Part shown: positions 16,765 through 24,285 of the stretch, one piece after another
Position numbering within the stretch: the first letter of the stretch is position 1
Layout of the letters: each line of letters begins with the position of its first letter
Source: Phenylobacterium sp.
Lineage (GTDB): Bacteria > Pseudomonadota > Alphaproteobacteria > Caulobacterales > Caulobacteraceae
Assembly (NCBI RefSeq): GCF_030645195.1
Contig: NZ_JAUSLW010000190.1
Coordinates: 1 to 33,851 of the forward strand
DNA: 33,851 nt
Direction of reading: 5' to 3'
The notes under the pieces: generated by a model
The model's input: the letters and a program-made list of their open reading frames with translations, nothing else
Database searches by the model: none
What the model was told of the DNA's origin: nothing
Position numbers and translations under genes: made by a program

Positions 16765-18651
16765 ATGAAAACCGAAGACATCCTGAAGGACGCCCGCGAG
16801 GCGTTCGATCTTGCTTGCGAGCACGAGTCCGAGAACCGCCGCGAGGCGCTGGACGACATACGCTTCGCGCGGCTGGGGGAGCAGTGGCCCGACAAGGTGC
16901 GGCGCGACCGGGAGCTGGACGGGCGGCCCTGCCTGACCATCAACCGGCTGCCGGCCTTCATCCGCCAGGTGGTCAACGACGCGCGGCAGAACAAGCCGGC
17001 CATCAGCTGCCATCCCGTCGACGACGGCGCCGATCCGGAGACCGCCGAGATCTTCAACGGCCTGATCCGCAACATCGAGCAGTCGAGCGACGCCGAGGTG
17101 GCCTATGACACGGCGCTGGATTTCGCGGTGACCGGCGGGTTCGGCTATTTCCGGATCAACACCCGCTACGCCGGCGAGGACAGCTTCGACCAGGACCTGG
17201 TGATCGAGCGGGTGGCCAACCCGTTCAGCATCTATGGCGACCCCAATTCGACGGCCGCCGATAGCTCCGACTGGAACACCGCCTTCGTGGTGGACACCCT
17301 GCCCAAGGCCGCCTTCGAGGCGCGCTGGAAGGGCGCCGAGGCGGTGGACTGGAGCGCCGACTCCTATGCCGGCCTGGGCGGGCCCTGGCTGGAGGGCGAC
17401 CAGGTGATGGTGGCGGAGTACTGGCGTCGTGAGGCGGTGACCAAGACCCTGCTGGCCCTGTCGGACGGCCAGGTGGTGGAGAGGTCCGTCTATGAGGCCC
17501 AGAAGGCGATGTTCGATGCGCTGGGCGTCAGCGTCATCGGGCGGCCGCGGCAGGTCGCATCCAGCAAGGTGGTGCAGCGGGTGCTGACCGGCGCCGAGGT
17601 GCTGGAGACCGTGGACTGGGCGGGCAGGTTCATCCCCATCGTGCCGGTCTATGGGGAGGAGCTGCACGTGGACGGCAAGCGCCGGCTGCGCAGCCTGGTC
17701 CGCGACGCCAAGGACCCGCAGCGGATGTTCAACTACTGGCGCACGACGTCGACGGAGCTGGTGGCGCTGGCGCCCAAGGCGCCGTTCATCGGCCGCAAGG
17801 GGGCGTTCGAGACGGACTCCGCGAAGTGGGCCTCGGCCAATGTCCAGACCCACGCCTATATCGAATATGACGGCCCCGAGCCGCCGCAGCGCCAGCCCTT
17901 CAGCGGCGTGCCGGCCGGGGCGTTGCAGGAGGCGCTGAACGCCAGCGACGACATGAAGTCGATCATGGGCCTGCACGACGCCAGCCTGGGCGCGCGGTCC
18001 AACGAGACCTCGGGCCGGGCGATCATGGCGCGGCAGCGGGAAGGGGACGTCTCGACCTTCCACTATATCGACAACCTGAGCCGGGCGATCCGCCACGCCG
18101 GGCGGATCCTCATCGACCTGATCCCCAAGGTCTATTCCGCGCCCCGCGTGGTGCGCGTGCTGGGGCCGGGCGGGGAGGCCAGGCTCGCGCCCGTGAACCA
18201 GAAGTTCCAGGCGCCCGACCCGGCCGACCAGGCGCGGAAGATCACCCGGATCTACGACCTGGCGGCCGGCAAGTACGACCTGACCGTCAAGTCGGGGCCG
18301 AGCTTCACCAGCCGCCGGGAGGAGGCGGCGACCCAGATGATCGAGCTGATCCGCGCCTATCCGCCGGCCGCCCCGGTGATCGGCGACCTGCTGGCCCGCA
18401 ACCTCGACTGGCCCGGCGCCGACGAGATCGCCGGGCGGCTGGCGGCGATGGTCCCGGACCAGGCCAAGGGCGCCGCGCCGGAGGTAGAGGCGGCCAAGGC
18501 CCAGATGGCCAAGCTCGCCCAGGCCCTGCAGGCCGCCGGCGCCAAGATCGCGGCCCTGGAGCAGGACCGCGCTCACCAGGCCCGCAAGCTGGAGATCGAG
18601 GCCTTCGAGGCCGAGACGAACCGGATGCGGGCGACGGAGGGGCGTGGGTAG
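16765..18651 (+). CDS. Phage portal protein, P22-like
   Basis: A 628-residue portal. The N-terminal region FARLGEQWPDKVRRDRE, followed by GRPCLTINRLPAFIRQVVND and NKPAISCHPVDDGAD, is characteristic of the P22 portal family, as are YDTALDFAVTGGFGYFRI and NPFSIYGDPNS. The C-terminal about 60 residues (AAKAQMAKLAQALQAAGAKIAALEQDRAH) form a coiled coil comparable with the P22 portal barrel. It forms the dodecameric ring through which DNA enters and leaves the capsid. It has a good ribosome site (AAGGA). It should lie directly after the terminase; here 1.2 kb of cargo genes intervenes. The scaffold gene follows after a 218-base promoter/leader. Confidence 0.93.
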   Translation: MKTEDILKDAREAFDLACEHESENRREALDDIRFARLGEQWPDKVRRDRELDGRPCLTINRLPAFIRQVVNDARQNKPAISCHPVDDGADPETAEIFNGLIRNIEQSSDAEVAYDTALDFAVTGGFGYFRINTRYAGEDSFDQDLVIERVANPFSIYGDPNSTAADSSDWNTAFVVDTLPKAAFEARWKGAEAVDWSADSYAGLGGPWLEGDQVMVAEYWRREAVTKTLLALSDGQVVERSVYEAQKAMFDALGVSVIGRPRQVASSKVVQRVLTGAEVLETVDWAGRFIPIVPVYGEELHVDGKRRLRSLVRDAKDPQRMFNYWRTTSTELVALAPKAPFIGRKGAFETDSAKWASANVQTHAYIEYDGPEPPQRQPFSGVPAGALQEALNASDDMKSIMGLHDASLGARSNETSGRAIMARQREGDVSTFHYIDNLSRAIRHAGRILIDLIPKVYSAPRVVRVLGPGGEARLAPVNQKFQAPDPADQARKITRIYDLAAGKYDLTVKSGPSFTSRREEAATQMIELIRAYPPAAPVIGDLLARNLDWPGADEIAGRLAAMVPDQAKGAAPEVEAAKAQMAKLAQALQAAGAKIAALEQDRAHQARKLEIEAFEAETNRMRATEGRG

Positions 18652-18660
18652 GTCTAGATT

Positions 18661-18718
18661 GTTCTTGTTATGTTCTTGACAATCTCGCGCGATTTTGCGA
18701 TAATTTCGCCATTGGTCG
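18661..18718 (+). promoter_or_regulatory. LexA-controlled sigma70 promoter B
   Basis: A perfect LexA box GTTC-TTGTTAT-GTTC (18661-18675) abuts TTGACA (18676-18681). A 17-base spacer follows, then GATAAT (18699-18704), with a start near 18711. It is nearly consensus for a strong sigma70 promoter and is a close copy of promoter A at 11047. It reads into the scaffold gene and, past the terminators, the capsid and tail genes. Confidence 0.85.
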
Positions 18719-18791
18719 AGAGTGCGTCCTGAGCCTCCCCGCCGCCGCAGAGCCGCCTCCGGGCTGAGCGTCTCGGCTCCCACCGACATAC

Positions 18792-18826
18792 GTTTTTGAA
18801 CCCACGGCCGCCGTTGAGCGGCCGTG
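18792..18826 (+). other. Leader GTTTTTG plus hairpin before the scaffold gene
   Basis: In the roughly 160-base leader of promoter B, GTTTTTG (18792-18798) is followed by a perfect 9-base stem CACGGCCGC/GCGGCCGTG with a 6-base loop (18803-18826), ending 43 bases before the scaffold ATG. The leader of promoter A has the same arrangement with a different stem, so the structure rather than the stem sequence is conserved. It may be an RNA-stability or antitermination element. Confidence 0.45.
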
Positions 18827-18869
18827 CGCGTACGCCGCCCTTCGCGGGCCGATCACCCTTGAGGACATC

Positions 18870-19697
18870 ATGAGAGACGAAGACGCGATCAATCTGGCCG
18901 TGGACGCCGACCCGCGCATCCTGGCCGAAGTCGCCGAGGCCCAGGCGCCCGGCGAACCCGACGGCGATGACCACGAGGAGGTGGAGCACGACGGGCAGGT
19001 CTACCGCATCCCGCGGGCGCTGAAGGGCGCCTTCCTGATGCACGGGGACTACACACGCAAGACCCAGGAGCTGGCCGAGCATCGCCGCGCCCTGGAGGCC
19101 CAGCGCCAGACCCACGCCGAGGAGGTCGAGGCCGCCCACGCCCATATCGGCGACCGGGCGCAGCTGCACCTGCTGGACCAGCAGCTCGAGGCCTATCAGG
19201 GGGTCGACTGGGAGGCGTACGGACAGGCCGATCCGCAGGGCGCCCAGGGGGCGTGGGCGGAGTTCACCCAGACCCAGCAGGCGCGCGACCAGTTCGCCTG
19301 GTCCCTGACCCACAGGACCGAGCAGGGCCGGCTGGAAGCCCAGCGCCGGGCCGCGGCGCAACTGGCCGAGACGGGGCGGGTGCTGAGCCAGGAGATCGAC
19401 GGCTGGTCGCCGGAGGTGGCCGCCAAGCTGGTGGAATATGCCGGCGCCTTTGGGGTGACCCTGGAGGAGCTGCGCGAGATCGCCGACCCGAGGCTGTGGA
19501 AGATCCTGCACCGCGCCCATCTCGGCGAGCAGCTTGAGAAACAGCAGGCCTCGGCCAAGAGCCTAGCCCAGACCCAGGCCGTGCGCCCGGCGGTCTCGGT
19601 CACCGGCGCGGCCGTTCCGGGCGGCGGCGTGCGGGACGAGATGGCGACCGGGGAGTGGATCCGCCGGCGCAACGAACAGGCGCTGAAGGGGCGGTGA
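18870..19697 (+). CDS. Phage head scaffolding protein (putative)
   Basis: A 275-residue acidic, highly helical protein with long coiled-coil segments (about residues 60-170: TRKTQELAEHRRALEAQRQTHAEEVEAA, QQLEAYQ). It has a charged C-terminus (WIRRRNEQALKGR) like the basic coat-binding helix-turn-helix of scaffolding proteins. Position after portal and before coat is the canonical place of the scaffold in P22-type phages. It would guide coat assembly and leave the prohead. Sequence similarity to known scaffolds is weak, so the call rests on composition and order. The ATG at 18870 follows GAGG. It is the first gene after LexA promoter B. Confidence 0.75.
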   Translation: MRDEDAINLAVDADPRILAEVAEAQAPGEPDGDDHEEVEHDGQVYRIPRALKGAFLMHGDYTRKTQELAEHRRALEAQRQTHAEEVEAAHAHIGDRAQLHLLDQQLEAYQGVDWEAYGQADPQGAQGAWAEFTQTQQARDQFAWSLTHRTEQGRLEAQRRAAAQLAETGRVLSQEIDGWSPEVAAKLVEYAGAFGVTLEELREIADPRLWKILHRAHLGEQLEKQQASAKSLAQTQAVRPAVSVTGAAVPGGGVRDEMATGEWIRRRNEQALKGR

Positions 19698-19699
19698 CG

Positions 19700-20383
19700 A
19701 TGGCGGGTGTCGACAAGCTGATCGTCCGGAATGACGCGGTGCTGAAGAGGCTTCCGAAGAAGGCCGCCGCCGGACCGCCCGGGACGAAGGTGACGGTCAG
19801 GGCCTACGATATCGCCAGTCGGCGTTTGCCCTGGTTGAAACTCCTCGATCCGGTTTTGTACGATCACATGTACGTCGAGTACGACGATGGCCGCGAACCG
19901 CTCATCGCCCGTGGCGGGCCATCATCCCGCGGTCTTCTTCCGTTCGTTCGGGACGGGCTGAGCGGCAGGTTGCGGACCACGGCGGAGGTCATGCCGGCTC
20001 ACCAAAGCGAAGACTTCGGACGCGGCGAACGCGTCCTTGCCCAGACCTTCATACCGGGACGCACGGCTCGCGAGGTCGCGCAACCGGCCTATGTGAAGGC
20101 GGCCCAGGTCAGGCGAGGGAACAATCTCTACGGCAGGCAGGTCAACTCCAACAGCTACGCCGCCGACTCCGTGGAGCCGATCTTCGGCCGCAGGATCGGC
20201 GATGAAGACACCCCAGGCTATGAGACGCGTCTGGGTGACGGCGAGCTTCCCGAGATGGTGCGCCGATCTCAACAGGCGCTCGGACAGGGCTTCGGCTCAA
20301 CCGCGCCGGGGATGTTCGTCTACCGGCTTGGCGAAGAACTCGGGAAGAGATCGCCGAAGATGCCGATGCTCCCCGGCTACTGA
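19700..20383 (+). CDS. Putative papain-like (NSNS-motif) hydrolase toxin between scaffold and coat
   Basis: A 227-residue protein starting 3 bases after the scaffold stop. An early His in LYDHMYVEYDDG (His56) and a later NNLYGRQVNSNSYAAD (residues 141-156) resemble permuted papain-like or lipase-like effector domains, in which a His strand precedes an Asn-Cys-Asn-Ser-Phe/Tyr helix. Here the usual nucleophile position is Ser150, not Cys. The protein is not a recognised virion component and interrupts the normally adjacent scaffold and coat genes. An antisense four-span membrane gene follows, possibly its immunity. The fold is suggested by motif order only. Confidence 0.6.
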   Translation: MAGVDKLIVRNDAVLKRLPKKAAAGPPGTKVTVRAYDIASRRLPWLKLLDPVLYDHMYVEYDDGREPLIARGGPSSRGLLPFVRDGLSGRLRTTAEVMPAHQSEDFGRGERVLAQTFIPGRTAREVAQPAYVKAAQVRRGNNLYGRQVNSNSYAADSVEPIFGRRIGDEDTPGYETRLGDGELPEMVRRSQQALGQGFGSTAPGMFVYRLGEELGKRSPKMPMLPGY

Positions 20384-20396
20384 GCCCATGACGGAG

Positions 20397-20828
20397 CTAG
20401 CCGGCCTGGACCGGCGCGCTCGCCGTTTCCGACGGCGCGAGCCCCTGGAACGCGACTCGCCAGAGGGCGATGACCCCAGGCACAATCTGGACAGCCGCCC
20501 AGGGTGCGATGATGAACACCGCGATAAGCGTCCCCAAGCCCGTCGTGTCGGTTTGACCGACGATGCCCGCAGGGATCGACACCGCCAAGGGCGGCGTCAG
20601 GACCAGAAGAATGGCGGCGAGCCTCGTCCACTTCTGGGTGACTCGCTGAGCCGGCGGCTCACGCGCGATCAGCCAGAAGATCCATAGGGAGGCGACGGGC
20701 CCGGCGGTGACCGCGAAGGCGAAGACAGGCTCGTACCTCGAAGCGCCGGCCCACGCGGCATGGCCCAGCAGGAGCAGCACCACCGGAATTCCGTATCGGC
20801 GCAGGAGACGGCGGCTGGTCGGAGTCAT
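20397..20828 (-). CDS. Four-span integral membrane protein (possible immunity protein)
   Basis: A 143-residue hydrophobic protein with four likely membrane helices, about residues 13-28, 34-55, 67-90 and 98-122, and a basic N-terminus (TSRRLLRRYG). The ATG at 20828 has a CGGGAG ribosome site. It runs against the structural genes and converges with the NSNS-motif gene, 13 bases apart. It cannot be expressed from the LexA promoter, so it would be made constitutively. That is what an immunity gene for an SOS-induced toxin needs. No family is recognised; a superinfection-exclusion membrane protein is the alternative. Confidence 0.7.
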   Translation of the reverse strand: MTPTSRRLLRRYGIPVVLLLLGHAAWAGASRYEPVFAFAVTAGPVASLWIFWLIAREPPAQRVTQKWTRLAAILLVLTPPLAVSIPAGIVGQTDTTGLGTLIAVFIIAPWAAVQIVPGVIALWRVAFQGLAPSETASAPVQAG

Positions 20829-21090
20829 CGTCGGCGCTCCCGGTTCATCTTTCGTTCCAGGTCAAGCTATCGCGACGCCAGCAAAGGTCAACCACCAGTG
20901 GCGGTTGGCCCGACCATTTCGCGCGACCAATCCCGTCTCGGAAGTCCGCATCCCAGCCCGCGGCGCCTGGAGCGCCAGAAGTCACGGAACGTGCGCTGGC
21001 CTGGCCAGGATCGCCGCCCCTGACCCCCATCCAACAGCCACATGCCGGCGCGCCCGAGGGCCGCCGCGCCATCCGAAAGGACGCCAGACC
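20829..21090. other. Intergenic region between the antisense membrane gene and the coat gene
   Basis: About 260 bases separate the two divergent genes. I see no additional gene and no clear promoter in either direction. The right end holds the coat ribosome site (AAAGGA, 21076-21081). At least a promoter for the leftward membrane gene should lie here. Confidence 0.3.
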
Positions 21091-22287
21091 TTGGCCAACA
21101 CCCTGCTTTCCCCCACCGCCGTCACGCGTGAAGCCCTGCGTGTGCTGCACCAGAAACTGAACTTCGTGGGGTCGATCACCCGCGAGTATGACGACAGCTT
21201 CGCCCGCCAGGGCGCCAAGGTGGGCGACACCCTGAAGGTGCGCCTGCCCAACCAGTACGTCGTGCGGACCGGCTCGACGCTGGCCGCCCAGGACACCACC
21301 GAGACCAGCGTCGACCTGAAGGTCCAGACCCAGAAGGGGGTGGACCTGAACTTCACCTCCGTCGACCTGACCATGAGCCTGGACGACTTCAGCGACCGGG
21401 TGCTGGAACCGGCCATGAGCGTGCTGGCGGCCAATATCGAGGCCGACGCCATGACCATGTACAAGGACGTCAACAACCAGGTGAACAACCACGGCCTGGC
21501 CACGACCTTCGCCAAGGTGCTGCAGGGCCGCAAGATCCTGGTGGACAACCTGGCGCCCCTGGCCGGCCGAACCTGCAACCTGAACACCCAGGACAATGTC
21601 GACCTGGTGGACGCGCTGAAGGGCCTGTTCAACGATAAGGCCAATATCTCCAAGCAATACCGCGAGGGCTTCATGGGCCGGACCGCCGGGTTCGACTTCA
21701 TGGAGAATACGCTCTGGCCCAGCCACACCGTGGGTTCCAAGGCGGGGACCCCGCTGGTGAACGGCGCCGGCCAGACCGGGGCGACCCTGGTCACCGACGG
21801 CTGGACGGCCTCGACCGCGGCGCTCAAGAAGGGCGACATCTTCATGATCGCCGGCGTGTTCCGGGTGCATCCGGAGACCAAGGCCTCGACCGGCGTGCTG
21901 CAGCAGTTCGTGGCGACGGCGGACGGGACGGCGGACGGGGCGGGCGCCCTGACCATCCAGATCAGCCCGTCGATCATCACCAGCGGGGCGATGCAGACCG
22001 TCAGCGGCTCGCCGGGTGACAACGTGGCGATCAGCGTGGCCGGCACGGGCAACACCGCCCATGGCCTCAGCCTGGCCTACCACAAGGGCGCCTTCGCCTT
22101 CGCCACCGCCGACATGGTGATGCCGCGCGGCGTCGACTTCGCGGCCCGGGAGGCCTTCGACGGGATCTCGATGCGGATCGTGCGTCAGTACGACATCAAC
22201 AACGACAAGTTCCCGTGCCGGCTGGACGTGCTCTACGGCTTCAAGACCCTGCGGCCGCAGCTCGCCTGCCGGCTGGCCAACAACTAG
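21091..22287 (+). CDS. Major capsid (coat) protein, P22-like
   Basis: A 398-residue coat protein of the P22 gp5-like HK97-fold family. Family features are the start ANTLLSPTAVTREALRVLHQKLNFVG, then YDDSFARQGAKVGDTLKVRLPNQY, the LNFTSVDLTMSLDDFSDRVLEPAM segment, and a beta-rich insertion domain (about 225-330). The closing part holds GVDFAAREAFDGISMRIVRQYD and VLYGFKTLRPQLACRL. The start is TTG at 21091 with AAAGGA upstream; upstream in-frame readings are not supported. It forms the icosahedral shell, chaperoned by the scaffold. It is followed by a GC-rich hairpin that may limit read-through. Confidence 0.93.
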   Translation: MANTLLSPTAVTREALRVLHQKLNFVGSITREYDDSFARQGAKVGDTLKVRLPNQYVVRTGSTLAAQDTTETSVDLKVQTQKGVDLNFTSVDLTMSLDDFSDRVLEPAMSVLAANIEADAMTMYKDVNNQVNNHGLATTFAKVLQGRKILVDNLAPLAGRTCNLNTQDNVDLVDALKGLFNDKANISKQYREGFMGRTAGFDFMENTLWPSHTVGSKAGTPLVNGAGQTGATLVTDGWTASTAALKKGDIFMIAGVFRVHPETKASTGVLQQFVATADGTADGAGALTIQISPSIITSGAMQTVSGSPGDNVAISVAGTGNTAHGLSLAYHKGAFAFATADMVMPRGVDFAAREAFDGISMRIVRQYDINNDKFPCRLDVLYGFKTLRPQLACRLANN

Positions 22288-22295
22288 GCCGCTCC

Positions 22296-22330
22296 GGGGC
22301 GGTCCTCCCGGGCCGCCCCACCTTTCCCTT
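22296..22330 (+). terminator. Hairpin after the coat gene (partial terminator candidate)
   Basis: Stem GGGGCGG/CCGCCCC with a 10-base loop (22296-22319) is followed by ACCTTTCCCTT. The T-run is interrupted, so it may be a leaky terminator. Such sites after coat genes keep capsid message in excess over downstream genes. Confidence 0.45.
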
Positions 22331-22358
22331 ACAGACCCGATAGACGGAGGCGCGTCGC

Positions 22359-22985
22359 ATGGCGCTGGCGACCTATGCCCAATTGAAGACCGCCGTGGCC
22401 GACTGGCTGGAGCGGGGCGACCTGGCCGACCGCACGGCCGACTTCATCGCGCTGGCGGAATCGCGGCTGAACCGCGTGCTGCGGCTGCGGATGATGGAGA
22501 CCGAGGAGGCGCTGACCGCGACGGCCGGGGCCAGGACCGTGGCCCTGCCGGCCGGGTTCCGCGAGCCCATCGCCCTGTGGCTCAACCGGGCCGAGGGGCG
22601 CGCGGCGCTGCGGTTCGTCGATCCGGCCCTGCTGCCGGCGGCGGCGGCGGCCGGCGAGCCTCAGGCCTGGAGCCTGAGCGGCGGAAGCATCGCCTTCGAT
22701 CGGCCCTGCGACCGCGCCTATGGCCTGACCCTGCGGATGGTGGGGCGGCTGGCCCTGTCGGACGCCCAGCCCACCAATGCGGTGCTGGCCGACTATCCGG
22801 ACCTCTATCTGTTCGGCGCCCTGGTGGAGGCCGCACCCTATCTGCGGGACGCCGAGCTCTTGTCGCTGTTCACCGCGCGGCTGGAGGCGGCGCTGACCGA
22901 GGCGCGCGCCAAGGAGGCCCGCGGCAAGGCCCTGGCCACCCTCACGGCCGAGCCGCTGCTGGCCGCCGGAGGGCGGTCGGCATGA
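22359..22985 (+). CDS. Head-tail adaptor protein (SU10-adaptor/gp4-like)
   Basis: A 208-residue protein of the short-tailed phage adaptor type. A helical N-terminus (TYAQLKTAVADWLERGDL, DFIALAESRLNRVLRLR) precedes a beta-rich centre (GARTVALPAGFREPIALWLN) and a helical C-terminus (YLFGALVEAAPYLRD...ARLEAALTEARAKEARG). It resembles the adaptor family of SU10-like podophages and would bind under the portal ring to connect the neck. It has a strong GGAGG ribosome site. Its stop overlaps the next start (ATGA). Confidence 0.8.
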   Translation: MALATYAQLKTAVADWLERGDLADRTADFIALAESRLNRVLRLRMMETEEALTATAGARTVALPAGFREPIALWLNRAEGRAALRFVDPALLPAAAAAGEPQAWSLSGGSIAFDRPCDRAYGLTLRMVGRLALSDAQPTNAVLADYPDLYLFGALVEAAPYLRDAELLSLFTARLEAALTEARAKEARGKALATLTAEPLLAAGGRSA

Positions 22986-23221
22986 CCGTCCTCACCCCCG
23001 ACGCTCCCGCCAGCCTGAGGCCGGTGCTGAGCGAGATCCTCGAAGCCCTGCGCGCCCTGCGGGCGCCTGGCGCGCCGACGCCGGTCTTCGCCTGCGCCCA
23101 AGCCCAGCTGCCGCCTGCCGCGGCCTGGCCACGCAGCCTGCTGCTGGTGAGCGACCTGAACATCCTGGCCCATTCCGACGGAATCCACTGGATTCGGCAA
23201 GACACGGGAGCTGCGCTCTAA
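22982..23221 (+). CDS. Small virion-associated protein of unknown function
   Basis: A 79-residue protein whose ATG overlaps the adaptor stop (ATGA) and whose stop TAA overlaps the next ATG (TAATG). Both couplings indicate a genuine gene. The N-terminal half (RPVLSEILEALRALRAP) is helical; the C-terminal half (SLLLVSDLNILAHSDGIHWIRQDTGAAL) is beta-rich and resembles short neck or fibre-base proteins found at this place in related prophages. Function unknown. Confidence 0.75.
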   Translation: MTVLTPDAPASLRPVLSEILEALRALRAPGAPTPVFACAQAQLPPAAAWPRSLLLVSDLNILAHSDGIHWIRQDTGAAL

Positions 23222-23865
23222 TGCCCTCATCCTACACCCCCCGCCTGCGGCTGGAGCTGCAGGCGGCCGGCGAGAACCTCAACACCTGGGGGGCGCCGAA
23301 ACTGAACAACGCCATCAGCCGCATCGAGACGGCGATCGCCGGGCGCACCAGCGTGGCCCTGACGGGCGCGCCCTATGTCCTGGCGGCCTCCAACGGCGAC
23401 GATGAGGCGCGCTCGGCGATCCTGGACTTCACCGGGACGGGACCGGCCACCGTGACCCTGCCGTCGGTGTCGAAGGTCTATCTGGCCCGTAACGGCTCCA
23501 GCGGGGCGGTGACCCTGACCACCGGGGCGGGCGCCACCGTGGCCCTGGGGGTGAACGACACCGCCCTGGTGATCTGCGACGCCACCAACGTGTTCTCGCT
23601 GGCGATCGGGGGGACCTCGATCAAGGCCTATGTCGACGCGGTGCGGACCTATGTCGATCAGCAGGCCTGGGCCGGTCAGGCCGGGGTGCTGCCGGGGCAG
23701 GGGGGCAGTGGCGGCAAGTTCCTGAAGACCGACGGGACGACGCCCGCCTGGACCGCGCCGGCCGTGGCCGACCTTTCCGACTACGCCGGCGACCAGGCCG
23801 CCAAGGCCGCGGCCGCCAGCGCCGCCGCGACCGCCCGGGCGGTCGCCTTCTCACTGCTGTTCTGA
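23221..23865 (+). CDS. Phage tail/stalk protein (putative)
   Basis: A 214-residue protein. The N-terminus LRLELQAAGENLNTWGAPKLNNAISRIE is a familiar opening of tail-fibre or collar proteins in alphaproteobacterial podophages. A repeated beta region (TGTGPATVTLPSVSKVYLARNGSSGAVTLTTGAG) follows, then a Gly-rich hinge (GQGGSGGKFLKTDGTTPAW) and a helical alanine-rich C-terminus, like the hinge repeats of phage fibres. It is probably part of the fibre or its attachment. It is translationally coupled to the preceding small gene. Confidence 0.75.
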   Translation: MPSSYTPRLRLELQAAGENLNTWGAPKLNNAISRIETAIAGRTSVALTGAPYVLAASNGDDEARSAILDFTGTGPATVTLPSVSKVYLARNGSSGAVTLTTGAGATVALGVNDTALVICDATNVFSLAIGGTSIKAYVDAVRTYVDQQAWAGQAGVLPGQGGSGGKFLKTDGTTPAWTAPAVADLSDYAGDQAAKAAAASAAATARAVAFSLLF

Positions 23866-23874
23866 GGATCCGCC

Positions 23875-24285
23875 ATGGCCGTCACCGGCAACAACGTCAT
23901 CACGCCCCAGACGCCGAAGTCCGGCGTCGCCGTCTGCACGACGGCCAACTCCACCTATTCCGACACCCCCACCAACACCCAGAAGCTGCTGACCGCCGGC
24001 GCCAACGGCGCGCGCGTGACCAAGATCACCGCCCTGGCCCGGGCGACGAACACAGCCACCGAGCTGCAGCTCTACGTCTCCTACGACGCGGGGACGACCA
24101 AGAAGCTGATCAATTCCAAACTGATGGGCGCCTACACCGTGGCCCAGACGACGGGGCAGACGCCGGCAGACTTCGGGTACAGCGAGGACGCGGCGATGAT
24201 CCTGGCGGCCAATGCCGAACTCTATGTGGCCATCGGGGTGAGCAATACGGGAATCGTGTTCGCGGCTGAGTGGGGGGATTATTGA
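23875..24285 (+). CDS. Small beta-rich virion protein (fibre or decoration)
   Basis: A 136-residue protein rich in Thr, Ala and Asn with predicted beta structure. It starts 9 bases after the preceding stop with GAGGATCC as ribosome site, and its stop overlaps the next start (TGATG). The segment TKITALARATNTATELQLYVSYD and the end VAIGVSNTGIVFAAEWGDY look like a trimeric fibre-head or decoration domain. Position between two fibre-like genes suggests a receptor-binding accessory. Confidence 0.7.
   Translation: MAVTGNNVITPQTPKSGVAVCTTANSTYSDTPTNTQKLLTAGANGARVTKITALARATNTATELQLYVSYDAGTTKKLINSKLMGAYTVAQTTGQTPADFGYSEDAAMILAANAELYVAIGVSNTGIVFAAEWGDY

Noticed and set aside
16597..18789. A 730-codon open reading frame on the minus strand opposite the portal gene
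   Set aside because: Antisense frame of a high-GC gene; the plus-strand portal has recognisable family segments and a ribosome site, and the minus reading has none.
20707..21090. N-terminal extension of the coat protein back to 20707
   Set aside because: It would overlap the antisense membrane gene and is unlike coat N-termini; the TTG at 21091 has a ribosome site and gives the family start.
22913..22985. Lysis or endolysin gene near the adaptor or tail genes
   Set aside because: No lysozyme, amidase or SAR-endolysin motif was found in any reading of the 11-29 kb region; absence is by eye and could miss a divergent enzyme.
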